This document shows, one piece after another, positions 9,277-17,493 of a stretch of 64,000 nucleotides of DNA. Every line of letters starts with the position of its first letter. The first letter of the stretch is position 1. The notes beneath the pieces are model-generated. The model was not told the DNA's origin. It made no database searches and saw nothing but the letters and a program-made list of their open reading frames with translations. The DNA is taken from NCBI RefSeq assembly GCF_000495435.3, contig NZ_AXUN02000090.1, positions 1-64,000 of the forward strand, in the 5' to 3' direction. The stretch comes from Youngiibacter fragilis 232.1 (lineage in GTDB: Bacteria; Bacillota; Clostridia; Clostridiales; Clostridiaceae). The position numbers and the translations under genes are program-made.

Positions 9277-10065
9277 TCATCTCTTATGGTTGAACAGGGG
9301 CGGACGCTTCTCAACGAAAGCTTTCATCCCCTCTTTCTGGTCTTCGGTTTCAAAACAAAGCGAAAACAATGACTTCTCATACTTTTTACCTGTGCTTATG
9401 CCATTTTCAACCGCATGATTTATTGCTGCCTTAGCATACTGAAGTGCTGCTGCAGGCTTCTCGCACAGCTTCTCTGCAAGTCTTGTGGCTTCATTCATCA
9501 CTTCATCATCAGAAACACACATTGTGACAAGTCCTGTGTCAAATGCTTCCTTACCGCGTATGACCTTGCCAGCCATAACCATTTCCTTTGCCTTCACCGG
9601 TCCAACAAGGGTCACGAGCCTTTGTGTCCCTCCTGCGCCGGGAATTACTCCAAGTCCTGTTTCGGGAAGTCCGAACATGGCTTTCTCACCAGCAATCCTG
9701 AAATCACAGGCCATGGCGATTTCGCAGCCTCCTCCGAGGGCAGGTCCGCATATCGCTGCTATTACCGGTATTGGAAGTGCTTCAATGAAGTCGTTGGTGA
9801 AGTGGGCCTGAGAGGCTGTGCGTTCAGCTTCGAACGAATCAGCCTCCATCATCTCCTTGATGTCAGCCCCTGCAACGAATGCTTTCTTTCCTCCGGTCAG
9901 GATCAGCACCCTTATCGATTGATCCTTCCTTATAATGTCCAACGCCTCAACAATGTCGTTATGCAGCCCTTTGCATAGGGCATTCATTACATGAGGTCTG
10001 TTGATTGTTATTGTGGAGATGCTGCCCTTGGTTTCCAGGATTATATTTTCAAATTCCTTGTACAT
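9277..10065 (-). CDS. crt: Enoyl-CoA hydratase (crotonase)
   Basis: This 262-residue crotonase hydrates crotonyl-CoA to 3-hydroxybutyryl-CoA. The oxyanion-hole segments FVAGADIKEM and GPALGGGCEIA are present, as are the catalytic glutamates in the CEIA and GLPETGLGVIPGAGG regions. Length is canonical. The start ATG at 10065 follows GGAGGTG at 5-bp spacing. It lies directly behind hbd and ahead of the CoA-transferase. Symbol given by function and context. Confidence 0.9.
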   Translation of the reverse strand: MYKEFENIILETKGSISTITINRPHVMNALCKGLHNDIVEALDIIRKDQSIRVLILTGGKKAFVAGADIKEMMEADSFEAERTASQAHFTNDFIEALPIPVIAAICGPALGGGCEIAMACDFRIAGEKAMFGLPETGLGVIPGAGGTQRLVTLVGPVKAKEMVMAGKVIRGKEAFDTGLVTMCVSDDEVMNEATRLAEKLCEKPAAALQYAKAAINHAVENGISTGKKYEKSLFSLCFETEDQKEGMKAFVEKRPPLFNHKR

Positions 10066-10083
10066 AAAAACACCTCCAAAACC

Positions 10084-10944
10084 CTAATACTTGTAGAATC
10101 CTTCTCCGCTCTTCATTCCAGTCTTCCCTGCCCTCACCATCTGCTTGAGTACAGGCTGTGGTGCATACCCATTGTCATTGAATTCGTCACTGAAGTAATT
10201 TGAAATTGTCACACTAAGGTCAATCCCTCCGAAATCAAGCAGCTGGAATGGTCCCATAGGATGGTTAAGACCAAGCTTTACGGCAGTGTCAATATCCTCA
10301 ACTGAAGCAACACCCTCTGCATAAAGCCTTGCAGCTTCGTTCATGAACGGTATGAGAAGCCTGTTGACTATGAATCCCGGAGAATCCTTCTTGACTTCAA
10401 CAGGTGTCTTTCCAAGTGAAAGAGTAAACTCCAGCGCCTTGGCAATGGTCTCATCAGAAGTCCTCAAGCCTGAAATAACCTCTACCAGCCTCATGACAGG
10501 TGCCGGGTTGAAGAAATGTATACCGCAGAATCTGTCTGGTCTTCCTGATTCTTTTCCTATCTCTGTTATAGACATTGACGATGTGTTTGAAGCGAAGATA
10601 GTGCCTGCCTTGCAGACATCGTTCAATTCTTTGAAGATCGCCTTCTTAAGGTCCATATTTTCAAGGACTGCCTCAATAACAATATCCACATCCTTGAAAT
10701 CCTGAAGGTTCTCGGTCATGACGAATCTTGCCATGGTCTCTTCCTTCTGGGCTTCAGTGATCTTCCCCTTTTCTACTGACTTTGCCAGCTGTTTGCCTAT
10801 CCTGCCAACCGAGGCTTCAACAAATGACAGCTTTATATCTCTCAAAATTACCTTGTAGCCCATGGCTGCTACGACCTGGGCGATACCTGTGCCCATTGTC
10901 CCAGCACCCACTATACCTATTACACCTACCGGCTTTCCTTCCAT
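10084..10944 (-). CDS. hbd: 3-hydroxybutyryl-CoA dehydrogenase
   Basis: This 286-residue NAD(P)-dependent enzyme oxidises 3-hydroxybutyryl-CoA to acetoacetyl-CoA. The N-terminal Rossmann motif is GIVGAGTMGTGIAQ. The catalytic His-Glu pair lies in GIHFFNPAPVMRLVEVI, and the C-terminal domain has the conserved NHPMGPFQLLDFGG stretch. Size matches clostridial Hbd (about 282). It is second in the operon, behind the dehydratase, with an 11-bp perfect inverted repeat in the gap between them. Confidence 0.93.
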   Translation of the reverse strand: MEGKPVGVIGIVGAGTMGTGIAQVVAAMGYKVILRDIKLSFVEASVGRIGKQLAKSVEKGKITEAQKEETMARFVMTENLQDFKDVDIVIEAVLENMDLKKAIFKELNDVCKAGTIFASNTSSMSITEIGKESGRPDRFCGIHFFNPAPVMRLVEVISGLRTSDETIAKALEFTLSLGKTPVEVKKDSPGFIVNRLLIPFMNEAARLYAEGVASVEDIDTAVKLGLNHPMGPFQLLDFGGIDLSVTISNYFSDEFNDNGYAPQPVLKQMVRAGKTGMKSGEGFYKY

Positions 10945-10963
10945 GATCTTCCTCCAATATGTC

Positions 10964-10991
10964 TTGAGCGATATTTTGTAATATCGCTCAA
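10964..10991. repeat. Intercistronic hairpin between the dehydratase and hbd genes
   Basis: TTGAGCGATAT (10964-10974) and ATATCGCTCAA (10981-10991) form a perfect 11-bp stem with a 6-nt loop. No T-run follows on the minus strand, so it is more likely an mRNA-stabilising or processing element that sets unequal expression of the first gene than a full terminator. Confidence 0.6.
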
Positions 10992-11006
10992 GGTCATTAT
11001 TATGAA

Positions 11007-12527
11007 TTAATTGTCGTACTTCTTGAATTTCTCGAGTATCTTTCTTGGTGTCACATATTTCCTGTCGTATATCGGAATTTCAGGCTCGATTCCTGCAAGA
11101 TATTTTGCTATGCCCTTCAGCTCTTCCAGGTCGTACCTTGACATCATTGCAACTTCCTCCATCTGTGGAGATCCGCCTCCATGAAGTCCGGCAACTATCA
11201 TTGCTCCTCCGAACTCGGATATCATCTGGTCTTCGATCATCCTGAAGCATCTGTGTATATTTTCGGCTGAGATCTTAGGATTTCTCATGATGTACTTATG
11301 AAGAAGTTCTCCTACTCCCTCCGAATAGAATTCCTTTTCCAGCGGAAGTGTCGCTATAAGTCCGCCTGCAAGGTCGGCAAGGATCTTGTTCTCATTGTAT
11401 ATCTCTTCTCCAGCAAGCTTTCTGCCGGCGTTTGTAAGTATCTCGTCAGGTATCATGGTTCCTGATGGGGACTTTTCAGCCTTCACTGCACTTGCGATTC
11501 CTGCAGCATATACAAGCTCAGCTAATCCAATGATGTGTGCAAGCTTGCCCTGGACATGCGAAGCCTTGGCTATTCCGTTGTACTCTGCAACAAGTGCTGC
11601 TTCACTGGCTATTACCTCTGAAGTCGCAGGCTTGCATCCTGTATATGAGTGCCTGTGGAAATGTGCGAACATGAGGGCAAGGAATCCTGCGTATGGAGTC
11701 TGTCTTGGGTCTGCAAGTCCGTTCATGAATATCCTGTCGTTTGGTATGAACACGTCGTCGAAAATAGTCAGTGACTCCATGTCTCCTACCTTTGCGATTG
11801 GAGCATCAATGTACTCCCTCTTGTGCCTCACTCCTGGAAGTGCCGCAATCTTGACTCCTTCCCAATCGGCAGGTATTGCAAAGGATACAGCATATGCAGC
11901 GTCTGCAGGTCCCATGAACCTTGTTGGAGTTACGATTATCTCATCAACATATGGTGCAGCTGAGTTACACGATTTTGCGCCTCTTACTATTATTCCATCA
12001 GGCCTTGTCTCGACTACCCTCAGATACATGTCAGGATCCGGCTGCTCCGATGGTCTCAGAAGTCTGTCACCCTTTACATCTGTCTGTGCACAGTTAGCTA
12101 CTATGTCATTTTCCTGCACGTAAGCCAGAAACTTAAGGAAGTTCTCGTTGTACTTTGTTCCAAGTGCCGTATCCATCTCATAAGTAACAACCGAGAGAGC
12201 GTTGATGGCATCTATGCCCATGCATCTCTGGATACAGCCGCCGACCCTGTGGGACAGAAGCTTTGTCATCTTCTGCTTGTTGAACAGGTCATCCCTTGTC
12301 TGGTGAACATGTGTGAACCTGTTTATGGTTTCTCCTGTAATGTGTGATGTTGCTGTGCAATACTCCTTGTATCTGTCATCGTGTGCGCAGTCGAATGTCT
12401 GTCTCATGACATATATTCCACCTGCGAGCCTTGGATCAGACCTTCCGATTACCTCTCCGCCAACATAAATGTTCGGCTTCATTGCCACCAACCTGTCATA
12501 ATACTGTTCAAAAGTTCCTACTGGCAT
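11007..12527 (-). CDS. 4-hydroxybutyryl-CoA dehydratase-family [4Fe-4S]/FAD enzyme
   Basis: This 506-residue member of the HpaB/AbfD flavoprotein family leads the operon. AbfD dehydrates 4-hydroxybutyryl-CoA to crotonyl-CoA by a ketyl-radical mechanism with an FAD and a [4Fe-4S] cluster. All four cluster ligands known for AbfD are here at one-off positions: Cys98 and Cys102 (GGCIQRCMG), His291 and Cys298 (FHRHSYTGC). Tyr295, Lys299 and Glu251 equivalents also remain. However, the late ES(M/L)HG motif that supplies a catalytic Glu (Glu455 in the Clostridium enzyme) reads AGLHG, and the Thr190 position reads Ser. It is therefore a divergent member and may act on a related hydroxyacyl- or enoyl-CoA. 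The ribosome binding site AGGAGG is strong and a consensus sigma54 promoter lies just upstream. Confidence 0.82.
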   Translation of the reverse strand: MPVGTFEQYYDRLVAMKPNIYVGGEVIGRSDPRLAGGIYVMRQTFDCAHDDRYKEYCTATSHITGETINRFTHVHQTRDDLFNKQKMTKLLSHRVGGCIQRCMGIDAINALSVVTYEMDTALGTKYNENFLKFLAYVQENDIVANCAQTDVKGDRLLRPSEQPDPDMYLRVVETRPDGIIVRGAKSCNSAAPYVDEIIVTPTRFMGPADAAYAVSFAIPADWEGVKIAALPGVRHKREYIDAPIAKVGDMESLTIFDDVFIPNDRIFMNGLADPRQTPYAGFLALMFAHFHRHSYTGCKPATSEVIASEAALVAEYNGIAKASHVQGKLAHIIGLAELVYAAGIASAVKAEKSPSGTMIPDEILTNAGRKLAGEEIYNENKILADLAGGLIATLPLEKEFYSEGVGELLHKYIMRNPKISAENIHRCFRMIEDQMISEFGGAMIVAGLHGGGSPQMEEVAMMSRYDLEELKGIAKYLAGIEPEIPIYDRKYVTPRKILEKFKKYDN

Positions 12528-12571
12528 TTTTTTACCTCCTAATGATAATTAATTGTTTACACACTCCTTTA

Positions 12572-12588
12572 AGCAAACAGCGTGCCAA
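12572..12588 (-). promoter_or_regulatory. Sigma54 (-24/-12) promoter of the dehydratase operon
   Basis: On the minus strand the sequence reads TTGGCACGCTGTTTGCT, an exact fit to TGGCACG-N4-TTGCW, 45-60 bp before the dehydratase start codon. The sigma54 activator gene lies directly upstream (12874-14304). Confidence 0.9.
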
Positions 12589-12589
12589 C

Positions 12590-12619
12590 ATATTGACGAT
12601 TTGAAAAAAAAGTCAATAT
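12590..12619. repeat. Inverted repeat abutting the sigma54 promoter
   Basis: ATATTGAC (12590-12597) and GTCAATAT (12612-12619) are perfect 8-bp arms 14 bp apart, placed immediately upstream of the -24 element. A similar ATATTGA/TCAATAT palindrome lies just upstream of the sigma54 promoter at 14821, so it may be a second regulator site. Confidence 0.5.
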
Positions 12620-12787
12620 TTGTTCAAAACAATCAATTTTGACAAGAATCAAGTGGTATACCCCTCTTTTTTACACAATAATCATCCTATTATTTTGATT
12701 GGAAGATATGAAAAAGCAAAAAGAATGGATAACGCGCTAAATGCGTATCCATTCTATACATTAATAAAACAGTGCCTCCTGACATCA

Positions 12788-12802
12788 GTATACAAAGTAT
12801 AC
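12788..12802. promoter_or_regulatory. Candidate upstream activator site, GTATA-N5-TATAC
   Basis: GTATACAAAGTATAC has perfect 5-bp inverted arms. It lies about 200 bp upstream of the dehydratase sigma54 promoter, a usual distance for an enhancer-binding-protein site. Equivalent 15-mers occur at 17479 and 21514, also in regions with sigma54 promoters. Confidence 0.6.
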
Positions 12803-12821
12803 AGCTATAAAAACTGAAAAG

Positions 12822-12841
12822 AAAAACCGCCTAAAAGGCGG
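12822..12841 (-). terminator. Intrinsic terminator after the sigma54 activator gene
   Basis: On the minus strand CCGCC-TTTTA-GGCGG is followed by TTTTTCTTTT, a compact intrinsic terminator about 30 bp beyond the activator's stop codon. It separates the activator from the operon it controls. Confidence 0.7.
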
Positions 12842-12873
12842 CCAGCTTGCATAATATTATTCGATAGCTAGAA

Positions 12874-14304
12874 TTATTTTACAGTCTTGGAATTTTCATC
12901 ACAGAAATCAACAAGGTCATACCTCGCCAGTTTCTCATAGAAGTTCCTTCTTGAAATTCCCAGCTCATCCATTGCCTTGCTCTTGTTAAAGCTGTTCCTC
13001 TTCAGAGACTCCTTGATCAGTCCCTTCTCAAGTATTTCTACATTTGTTTTAAGGTCAAATGTCTCGAATGACTCATTTCCGATATCGAGCTTGTAGGGAA
13101 GCAGATATTTCGGGAGGTCCTTGATCTCTATCCTGTCGCCGGTACGAACAATATTCCCATGCTCAAGTACATTTCCAAGCTCCCTTATATTTCCGGGCCA
13201 GTCATATTTCTGGAACAGTATAGCTACCTCAGGAGAGATCGTCACACTCTCTCCGCAACCTTTATTAAGGTTTTCAAGTATCGTCCTTGAAAGAGGTATG
13301 ATGTCATCCTTCCTTTCACGAAGTGAAGGGAGATTTAAAGGAATGACATTAAGCCTGTAGTAAAGGTCGCTTCTGAAGGTCCCATCTGCAATCATGGACT
13401 CCAGGTCCCTGTTCGTAGCTGTAATTATCCTTACGTCAAGCGGCAGCGTCTTCGTGCCCCCGACCCTTTCGAATTCCTTCTCCTGGATCACTCTGAGGAT
13501 CTTCGCCTGCATGTTGAAGGTCATATCCCCTATTTCATCGAGAAAGATCGTTCCTCCTTTTGCAAGTTCGAATTTACCCATCTTGCCGCCCTTTCTCGCA
13601 CCAGTAAACGCACCTTCGTCATATCCGAAAAGCTCGCTTTCAAGCAGGTTCTCCGGTATCGATGCGCAATTCACCTTAATGAACGGCATCCCGCTTCTTT
13701 TGCTTTCCCTGCATATTGCCCTGGCCAGCACTTCCTTGCCTACCCCGCTCTCCCCCCTTATAAGTATGGTGCTGTCTGTCTTGGCAACTTTGCTGGCAAG
13801 GAAAAGGACTTCCCTGGTCTTTTCATTCGTACATACGTATTCTGAGAATGAAGGTGAGAGCTTTCTCTTCTCCAACTGGTCCTGATAATATTTCGAGATT
13901 TCCTGTGTCCTGTGAAGCTCTTCAGATAGTGCGTTCAGTTGAGTCAGGTCATTGAATATTGAGACTGCCCCCATCAGAATCCCTTCCTTGAAAATTGGAA
14001 ATGATACCCCGACAGCTGATATCCCAACCGACTTGAGTTCTTCCACTATATAATGGGAGGCTATTCCGCGGTTCATTACCTTTATTGCAGTGGCGTTCGG
14101 CTCGATATCACTCAGTTTTTTCCCTATCGCCTTTTTCTGCGGAACTCCCAAAATCTTTTCATATGCCTTGTTCACGTACACGATCCTTGTTTCTAGGTCA
14201 TTGATCATTACAATATCAGATATGTCATCGAGTATGTCCAGAAGGAAATTGTTGTCCCACTTGTTTATGAAATCCATGGTTATGGTATTGTATTTGCCAT
14301 TCAT
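12874..14304 (-). CDS. Sigma54-dependent enhancer-binding regulator (PAS, AAA+, Fis-type HTH)
   Basis: This 476-residue activator is the probable master regulator of the region. A PAS domain occupies about residues 15-130. The AAA+ domain follows, with Walker A GESGVGKE, the sigma54-contacting GAFTGA loop ([14 protein letters not shown]) and Walker [12 protein letters not shown]. The C-terminus ends in a Fis-like helix-turn-helix ([17 protein letters not shown]). The frame is open upstream to 14505. I place the start at ATG 14304 because a TGCTATAAT extended -10 box at 14338-14345 would sit inside the longer version, and the extra residues do not look like a known domain. Divergent to the adenylation-enzyme gene. 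The effector is unknown; PAS suggests a small organic ligand or redox cue. Confidence 0.88.
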   Translation of the reverse strand: MNGKYNTITMDFINKWDNNFLLDILDDISDIVMINDLETRIVYVNKAYEKILGVPQKKAIGKKLSDIEPNATAIKVMNRGIASHYIVEELKSVGISAVGVSFPIFKEGILMGAVSIFNDLTQLNALSEELHRTQEISKYYQDQLEKRKLSPSFSEYVCTNEKTREVLFLASKVAKTDSTILIRGESGVGKEVLARAICRESKRSGMPFIKVNCASIPENLLESELFGYDEGAFTGARKGGKMGKFELAKGGTIFLDEIGDMTFNMQAKILRVIQEKEFERVGGTKTLPLDVRIITATNRDLESMIADGTFRSDLYYRLNVIPLNLPSLRERKDDIIPLSRTILENLNKGCGESVTISPEVAILFQKYDWPGNIRELGNVLEHGNIVRTGDRIEIKDLPKYLLPYKLDIGNESFETFDLKTNVEILEKGLIKESLKRNSFNKSKAMDELGISRRNFYEKLARYDLVDFCDENSKTVK

Positions 14305-14337
14305 TTGATTGCCATCCCCCCTGTGGTCTTTGAGTGC

Positions 14338-14346
14338 ATTATAGCA
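14338..14346 (-). promoter_or_regulatory. Extended -10 sigmaA promoter of the sigma54 activator gene
   Basis: TGCTATAAT on the minus strand is a perfect extended -10 element; the -35 region is weak. It predicts a start of transcription near 14331, about 27 bp upstream of the chosen ATG, which supports the shorter protein. Confidence 0.6.
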
Positions 14347-14777
14347 CAGTTTTTTTGAAACACACTTTATATTTTCGTATAAATATTGATATGAAAAAAT
14401 TATGTCAGACGATTCAGACCACACAATCATATCTTCATATTCAACACTTACGGAGTAGTCTGTTCTTGACACTGCCATGTACAAGGACCCTCCCACTTCT
14501 TTCATTTAGAACCTACAATTCACCTGGATATTTCTTCTTATTAAACTTGAGTAAAATACAAGTGCAATCGAAAATACTCATCAGCACCGCATATGATTAA
14601 CTCATGATATCCAGTGAATTCAGTTTTTCAAATTCATCATCAGGAATCACCGTTAAGATTGGATAAACTGGAATAAATGTGCACTACCGAGTTTTTATCC
14701 TGCTGAATTGCGGGTAAAATAGTGTTATTGCCATATTAAGGGCAGTCTCTAAATGATGGAAGGTATTCGAATCGCCT

Positions 14778-14797
14778 CATATTGATCCGTCAATATG
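14778..14797. repeat. Palindrome upstream of the adenylation-enzyme sigma54 promoter
   Basis: CATATTGA and TCAATATG are perfect 8-bp arms around TCCG, ending 24 bp before the -24 element. The arms share ATATTGA with the inverted repeat at 12590-12619. Confidence 0.5.
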
Positions 14798-14820
14798 CAA
14801 CTGATCATAATAACCATCAA

Positions 14821-14836
14821 TGGCATGCTTTTTGCT
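14821..14836 (+). promoter_or_regulatory. Sigma54 (-24/-12) promoter of the adenylation-enzyme gene
   Basis: TGGCATGCTTTTTGCT matches TGGCAYG-N4-TTGCW with correct spacing, about 75 bp upstream of the start codon at 14913. Confidence 0.87.
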
Positions 14837-14912
14837 TATTAGTAATTGAATAAGCCGTTCAGTCAGCTGAATTTGGCAATATTGAAGGCAGGTATTAGGG
14901 GGAGATCATACA

Positions 14913-16400
14913 ATGAAAAGCGGTTATCCTATTTCTAATGAAACTGATCTGGATATTTCAACCTTGAGCAATTTCTGCGAAATGTTCAGATCTGCTTCAA
15001 AGTCCTATCCAGACAAGACAGCACTTGTTCACGGTGACAAGTCGATGACCTATATCGAGCTTGACCTGTTGTCTGACCAGGTATCCTGGAGAATCATTGG
15101 CCTTGGCATTGAGAGTGGAAGCATAATCAGCATAATGATGGAACGTTCCATGAATGCCATAGCAGCAATGATCGGAGTCTGGAAGTCCCACTGCGCATAT
15201 GTATTCATAGACCCAAGCTATCCGGAGCAGCGAATCGAATACATGCAGAGTGAATGCAAGTCCCCTCTCACGATAACTGAGACATTCTTTGAAGACCTTG
15301 AATGTACGCCTCAGGATCCTAAAACTCAGTTTAGTGATGATGACCTTGCTGTCGTCATATTCACCTCCGGTTCTACAGGAAATCCAAAAGGTGTAATGAT
15401 CAGCCACAGGAACGTGGCTGAGCTCGCCAAGAGCCACAAATTCCTCAACATGGGGACGAATGATGTATGCGGCTTGTTTGCGAGCCTGTCCTTTGTTGCA
15501 GTGCTTAATGACATATTCACAATTCTGGCACTTGGTGGAACTGTGGATATTATTCCAACAGATATCCGCAAGAATATCAGAGCCCTTGCAGAACACTATA
15601 AAAGCCACAAGATTACATTCACATTTCTGCCACCTCACATGGCTTCAAAATTCATTCAGATTGATGAAGACAACACTACATTAAAGACTCTTGTAGTAGG
15701 AAGCGAACCGACACGCAACCTAAAGAAGCGGCACTATGATATTATCAATGTCTATTCCTCCTCTGAAACATGCAACTATTCGACAACTTTCCATATTGAG
15801 TATGAAGCCAGGACATACCCTATAGGCAAGGTCAAGGATACTCTCAAATGCTACATTCTTGATGAGGATGAAAACCTTGTACCGGAAGGAAGCCCTGGTG
15901 AGATATGTATTGCCGGACCCCAGGTTTCATTGGGATACCTCAACAACCAGGCTAAGACTGCACAGCAGTTCATCCGCAACAGGTTTTCAGAAGAGCCTGG
16001 TTTTGAAAGGATCTACAAGTCAGGTGATATTGTACGTATGCTGCCTGACGGTAATATGGAATATATCGGCCGAAAAGACTGGATGATGAAAATCAGAGGA
16101 TTCCGTGTAGAGGCTACTGAGGTTGAGAATGCCATGCTTAAATATCCAGACGTACTTGAAACATCAGTGAAGGCATTCCAGGATGATGGCGGTACGAATG
16201 TGTTATGCGGCTACTTCATTGCGGAAAAAAAGGTTCAAACCACTGATTTCCTTGATTTCCTTAAAACATTGCTGCCAGCCTATATGGTGCCTTCAATATT
16301 AGTCCAGATGGACGACTTCCCGAGGAACTTCAACAATAAGGTGAACAAATGTGAGCTTCCTGAACCAGACCTGTCTTCCAAGAAGGCCCGCAGAAATTGA
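14913..16400 (+). CDS. Free-standing adenylation-domain enzyme (NRPS/DltA-like AMP-binding protein)
   Basis: This 495-residue adenylate-forming enzyme has no carrier or condensation domain. Core motifs are visible: A3 P-loop IFTSGSTGNPKGV (about 147-159), the SSSET region (A5), YKSGDIV (A7), GRKDWMMKIRGFRVE (A8), and the C-terminal NKVNK with the catalytic lysine (A10). In the A4 region (FVAVLNDIF) the Asp that normally binds the substrate alpha-amino group appears to be Val, which argues against an ordinary alpha-amino acid. It is monocistronic, read from a sigma54 promoter and closed by a strong terminator. It probably activates a carboxylic acid for CoA or a carrier in the hydroxyacid pathway. 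The substrate is unknown. Confidence 0.8.
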   Translation: MKSGYPISNETDLDISTLSNFCEMFRSASKSYPDKTALVHGDKSMTYIELDLLSDQVSWRIIGLGIESGSIISIMMERSMNAIAAMIGVWKSHCAYVFIDPSYPEQRIEYMQSECKSPLTITETFFEDLECTPQDPKTQFSDDDLAVVIFTSGSTGNPKGVMISHRNVAELAKSHKFLNMGTNDVCGLFASLSFVAVLNDIFTILALGGTVDIIPTDIRKNIRALAEHYKSHKITFTFLPPHMASKFIQIDEDNTTLKTLVVGSEPTRNLKKRHYDIINVYSSSETCNYSTTFHIEYEARTYPIGKVKDTLKCYILDEDENLVPEGSPGEICIAGPQVSLGYLNNQAKTAQQFIRNRFSEEPGFERIYKSGDIVRMLPDGNMEYIGRKDWMMKIRGFRVEATEVENAMLKYPDVLETSVKAFQDDGGTNVLCGYFIAEKKVQTTDFLDFLKTLLPAYMVPSILVQMDDFPRNFNNKVNKCELPEPDLSSKKARRN

Positions 16401-16444
16401 ATATTGCACTGCAATTCCATTTTTGAATATATCAGCGCATGTTT

Positions 16445-16468
16445 ATGGGCCGTCTTGCGACGGCCCAT
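16445..16468. terminator. Bidirectional terminator between convergent genes
   Basis: ATGGGCCGTC-TTGC-GACGGCCCAT is a perfect 10-bp stem with a 4-nt loop, followed by TTT on the plus strand, between the adenylation-enzyme gene and the SDR gene. Confidence 0.8.
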
Positions 16469-16486
16469 TTGCAATTGAAATCAATT

Positions 16487-17275
16487 CTAGTTGCAGGTAG
16501 TTCCCATGTCAGCTGCGATATATGCACCTGTTATTATGCTGGATGCATCTGATGCAAGGAACAGTGTTACAGCTGCTATTTCTTCTATAGTTCCGAGTCT
16601 TCTGAGTGCAGTTCTCTTAACAATCTGTTCCTTCACCTTTGGAATCTCAAGTGCTGCCCTGTTGATCGATGTCGGGACGTATCCCGGACAGATTGTGTTA
16701 GCTGTTATTCCATAGGGTCCCCATTCCATTGCCATTGTCTTTGAGAGGCTTACGACGGCAGCCTTAGACGAGCAATAGGCTGCAATATTCTTAGTCCCTA
16801 CAAGTCCGCCAGCTGATGAAATATTGATGATCCTTCCTCCTGTTCCCTGCTTGATCATTTCCCTTGCAGCTGCAGCAGCACCAAAGAACAAGCCCTTTAC
16901 ATTGGTATCAAACACAGTATCAAACTCATCTTCCGACATTTCAACAACCCTTTTGGTTATACCCATTCCGGCATTGTTAACCATTATGTCGACTCTTCCG
17001 AACTTCTCTACAGCCTTTCTCACCACTTCTTCGATTTCATCCTTGATCCTTACGTCCGCTTTGATGCCAAGAGCCTTACCTCCGGCATTTTCGACTTCCT
17101 GTGCAACCCTGTCGCAATCCTCCTGATGTCTGCTGCACAGCACGACACTCGCTCCGAAATGTGCCAGAGTCATCACCATTCCGTATCCAAGACCCATGGT
17201 TCCTCCTGTCACGATAGCCACCTTACCGGTAAGGTCAAGGCTTGGCATAGGTAAAGCTGTTGTTTCTAAATCCAT
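16487..17275 (-). CDS. Short-chain dehydrogenase/reductase (SDR family)
   Basis: This 262-residue classical SDR uses NAD(P)H to interconvert a hydroxyl and a keto group. It shows the cofactor motif VTGGTMGLGYGM, the structural NNAGMG, the catalytic Ser (NISSAGG) and YCSSK Tyr-Lys pair, and a C-terminal GAYIAADMG typical of 3-hydroxybutyrate and 3-ketoacyl reductases. It has its own sigma54 promoter and is divergent to the GntP-type permease, so a hydroxyacid dehydrogenase acting on the imported substrate is likely. It might fill the role of a 4- or 3-hydroxybutyrate dehydrogenase, but substrate specificity cannot be read from the sequence. Confidence 0.85.
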   Translation of the reverse strand: MDLETTALPMPSLDLTGKVAIVTGGTMGLGYGMVMTLAHFGASVVLCSRHQEDCDRVAQEVENAGGKALGIKADVRIKDEIEEVVRKAVEKFGRVDIMVNNAGMGITKRVVEMSEDEFDTVFDTNVKGLFFGAAAAAREMIKQGTGGRIINISSAGGLVGTKNIAAYCSSKAAVVSLSKTMAMEWGPYGITANTICPGYVPTSINRAALEIPKVKEQIVKRTALRRLGTIEEIAAVTLFLASDASSIITGAYIAADMGTTCN

Positions 17276-17347
17276 GATATTTTCCTCCTTGCTATGTTTT
17301 ATTCAACTACATTAGCTGATGCTACATGATAGCTCTGACTATTTGTA

Positions 17348-17365
17348 AAGCAATTTGCATGCCAA
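17348..17365 (-). promoter_or_regulatory. Sigma54 (-24/-12) promoter of the SDR gene
   Basis: On the minus strand TTGGCATGCAAATTGCTT fits TGGCAYG-N4-TTGCW exactly, about 75 bp before the SDR start codon. Confidence 0.87.
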
Positions 17366-17478
17366 ATCGCAACGCCTGCTGAAAAGGCGAAAAAAATCCG
17401 AAATTTCATACATACCATGGAATTCTGGTGCCTTAATTAGATTGCCAAAAAATGTTAATCTTCACCAGCACCCTTTCT

Positions 17479-17493
17479 GTATCTTTTGTATAC
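17479..17493. promoter_or_regulatory. Candidate upstream activator site
   Basis: GTATCTTTTGTATAC matches the GTATA-N5-TATAC pattern at 9 of 10 arm positions. It lies about 115 bp upstream of the SDR sigma54 promoter and about 330 bp upstream of the permease promoter. Confidence 0.5.

Larger units (their letters stand above)
14305..14912. other. Divergent intergenic region between the activator and adenylation-enzyme genes
   Basis: About 600 bp with no convincing gene. It holds the sigmaA promoter of the activator near 14338, the CATATTGA-N4-TCAATATG palindrome at 14778-14797 and the sigma54 promoter at 14821. A weak GTATA-like half site lies near 14377. Confidence 0.6.

Noticed and set aside
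12620-12817. Plus-strand open frame of 65 codons upstream of the dehydratase operon
   Set aside because: No ribosome binding site, AT-rich shadow sequence lying across the enhancer and promoter region.
14377-14391. GTATA-AATAT-TGATA as an activator site for the adenylation-enzyme promoter
   Set aside because: Only the left arm matches the GTATA-N5-TATAC pattern, and the region is AT-rich enough for this by chance.
14305-14505. N-terminal extension of the sigma54 activator to ATG 14505
   Set aside because: It contains an extended -10 promoter (TGCTATAAT), has no good ribosome binding site and no domain-like sequence.
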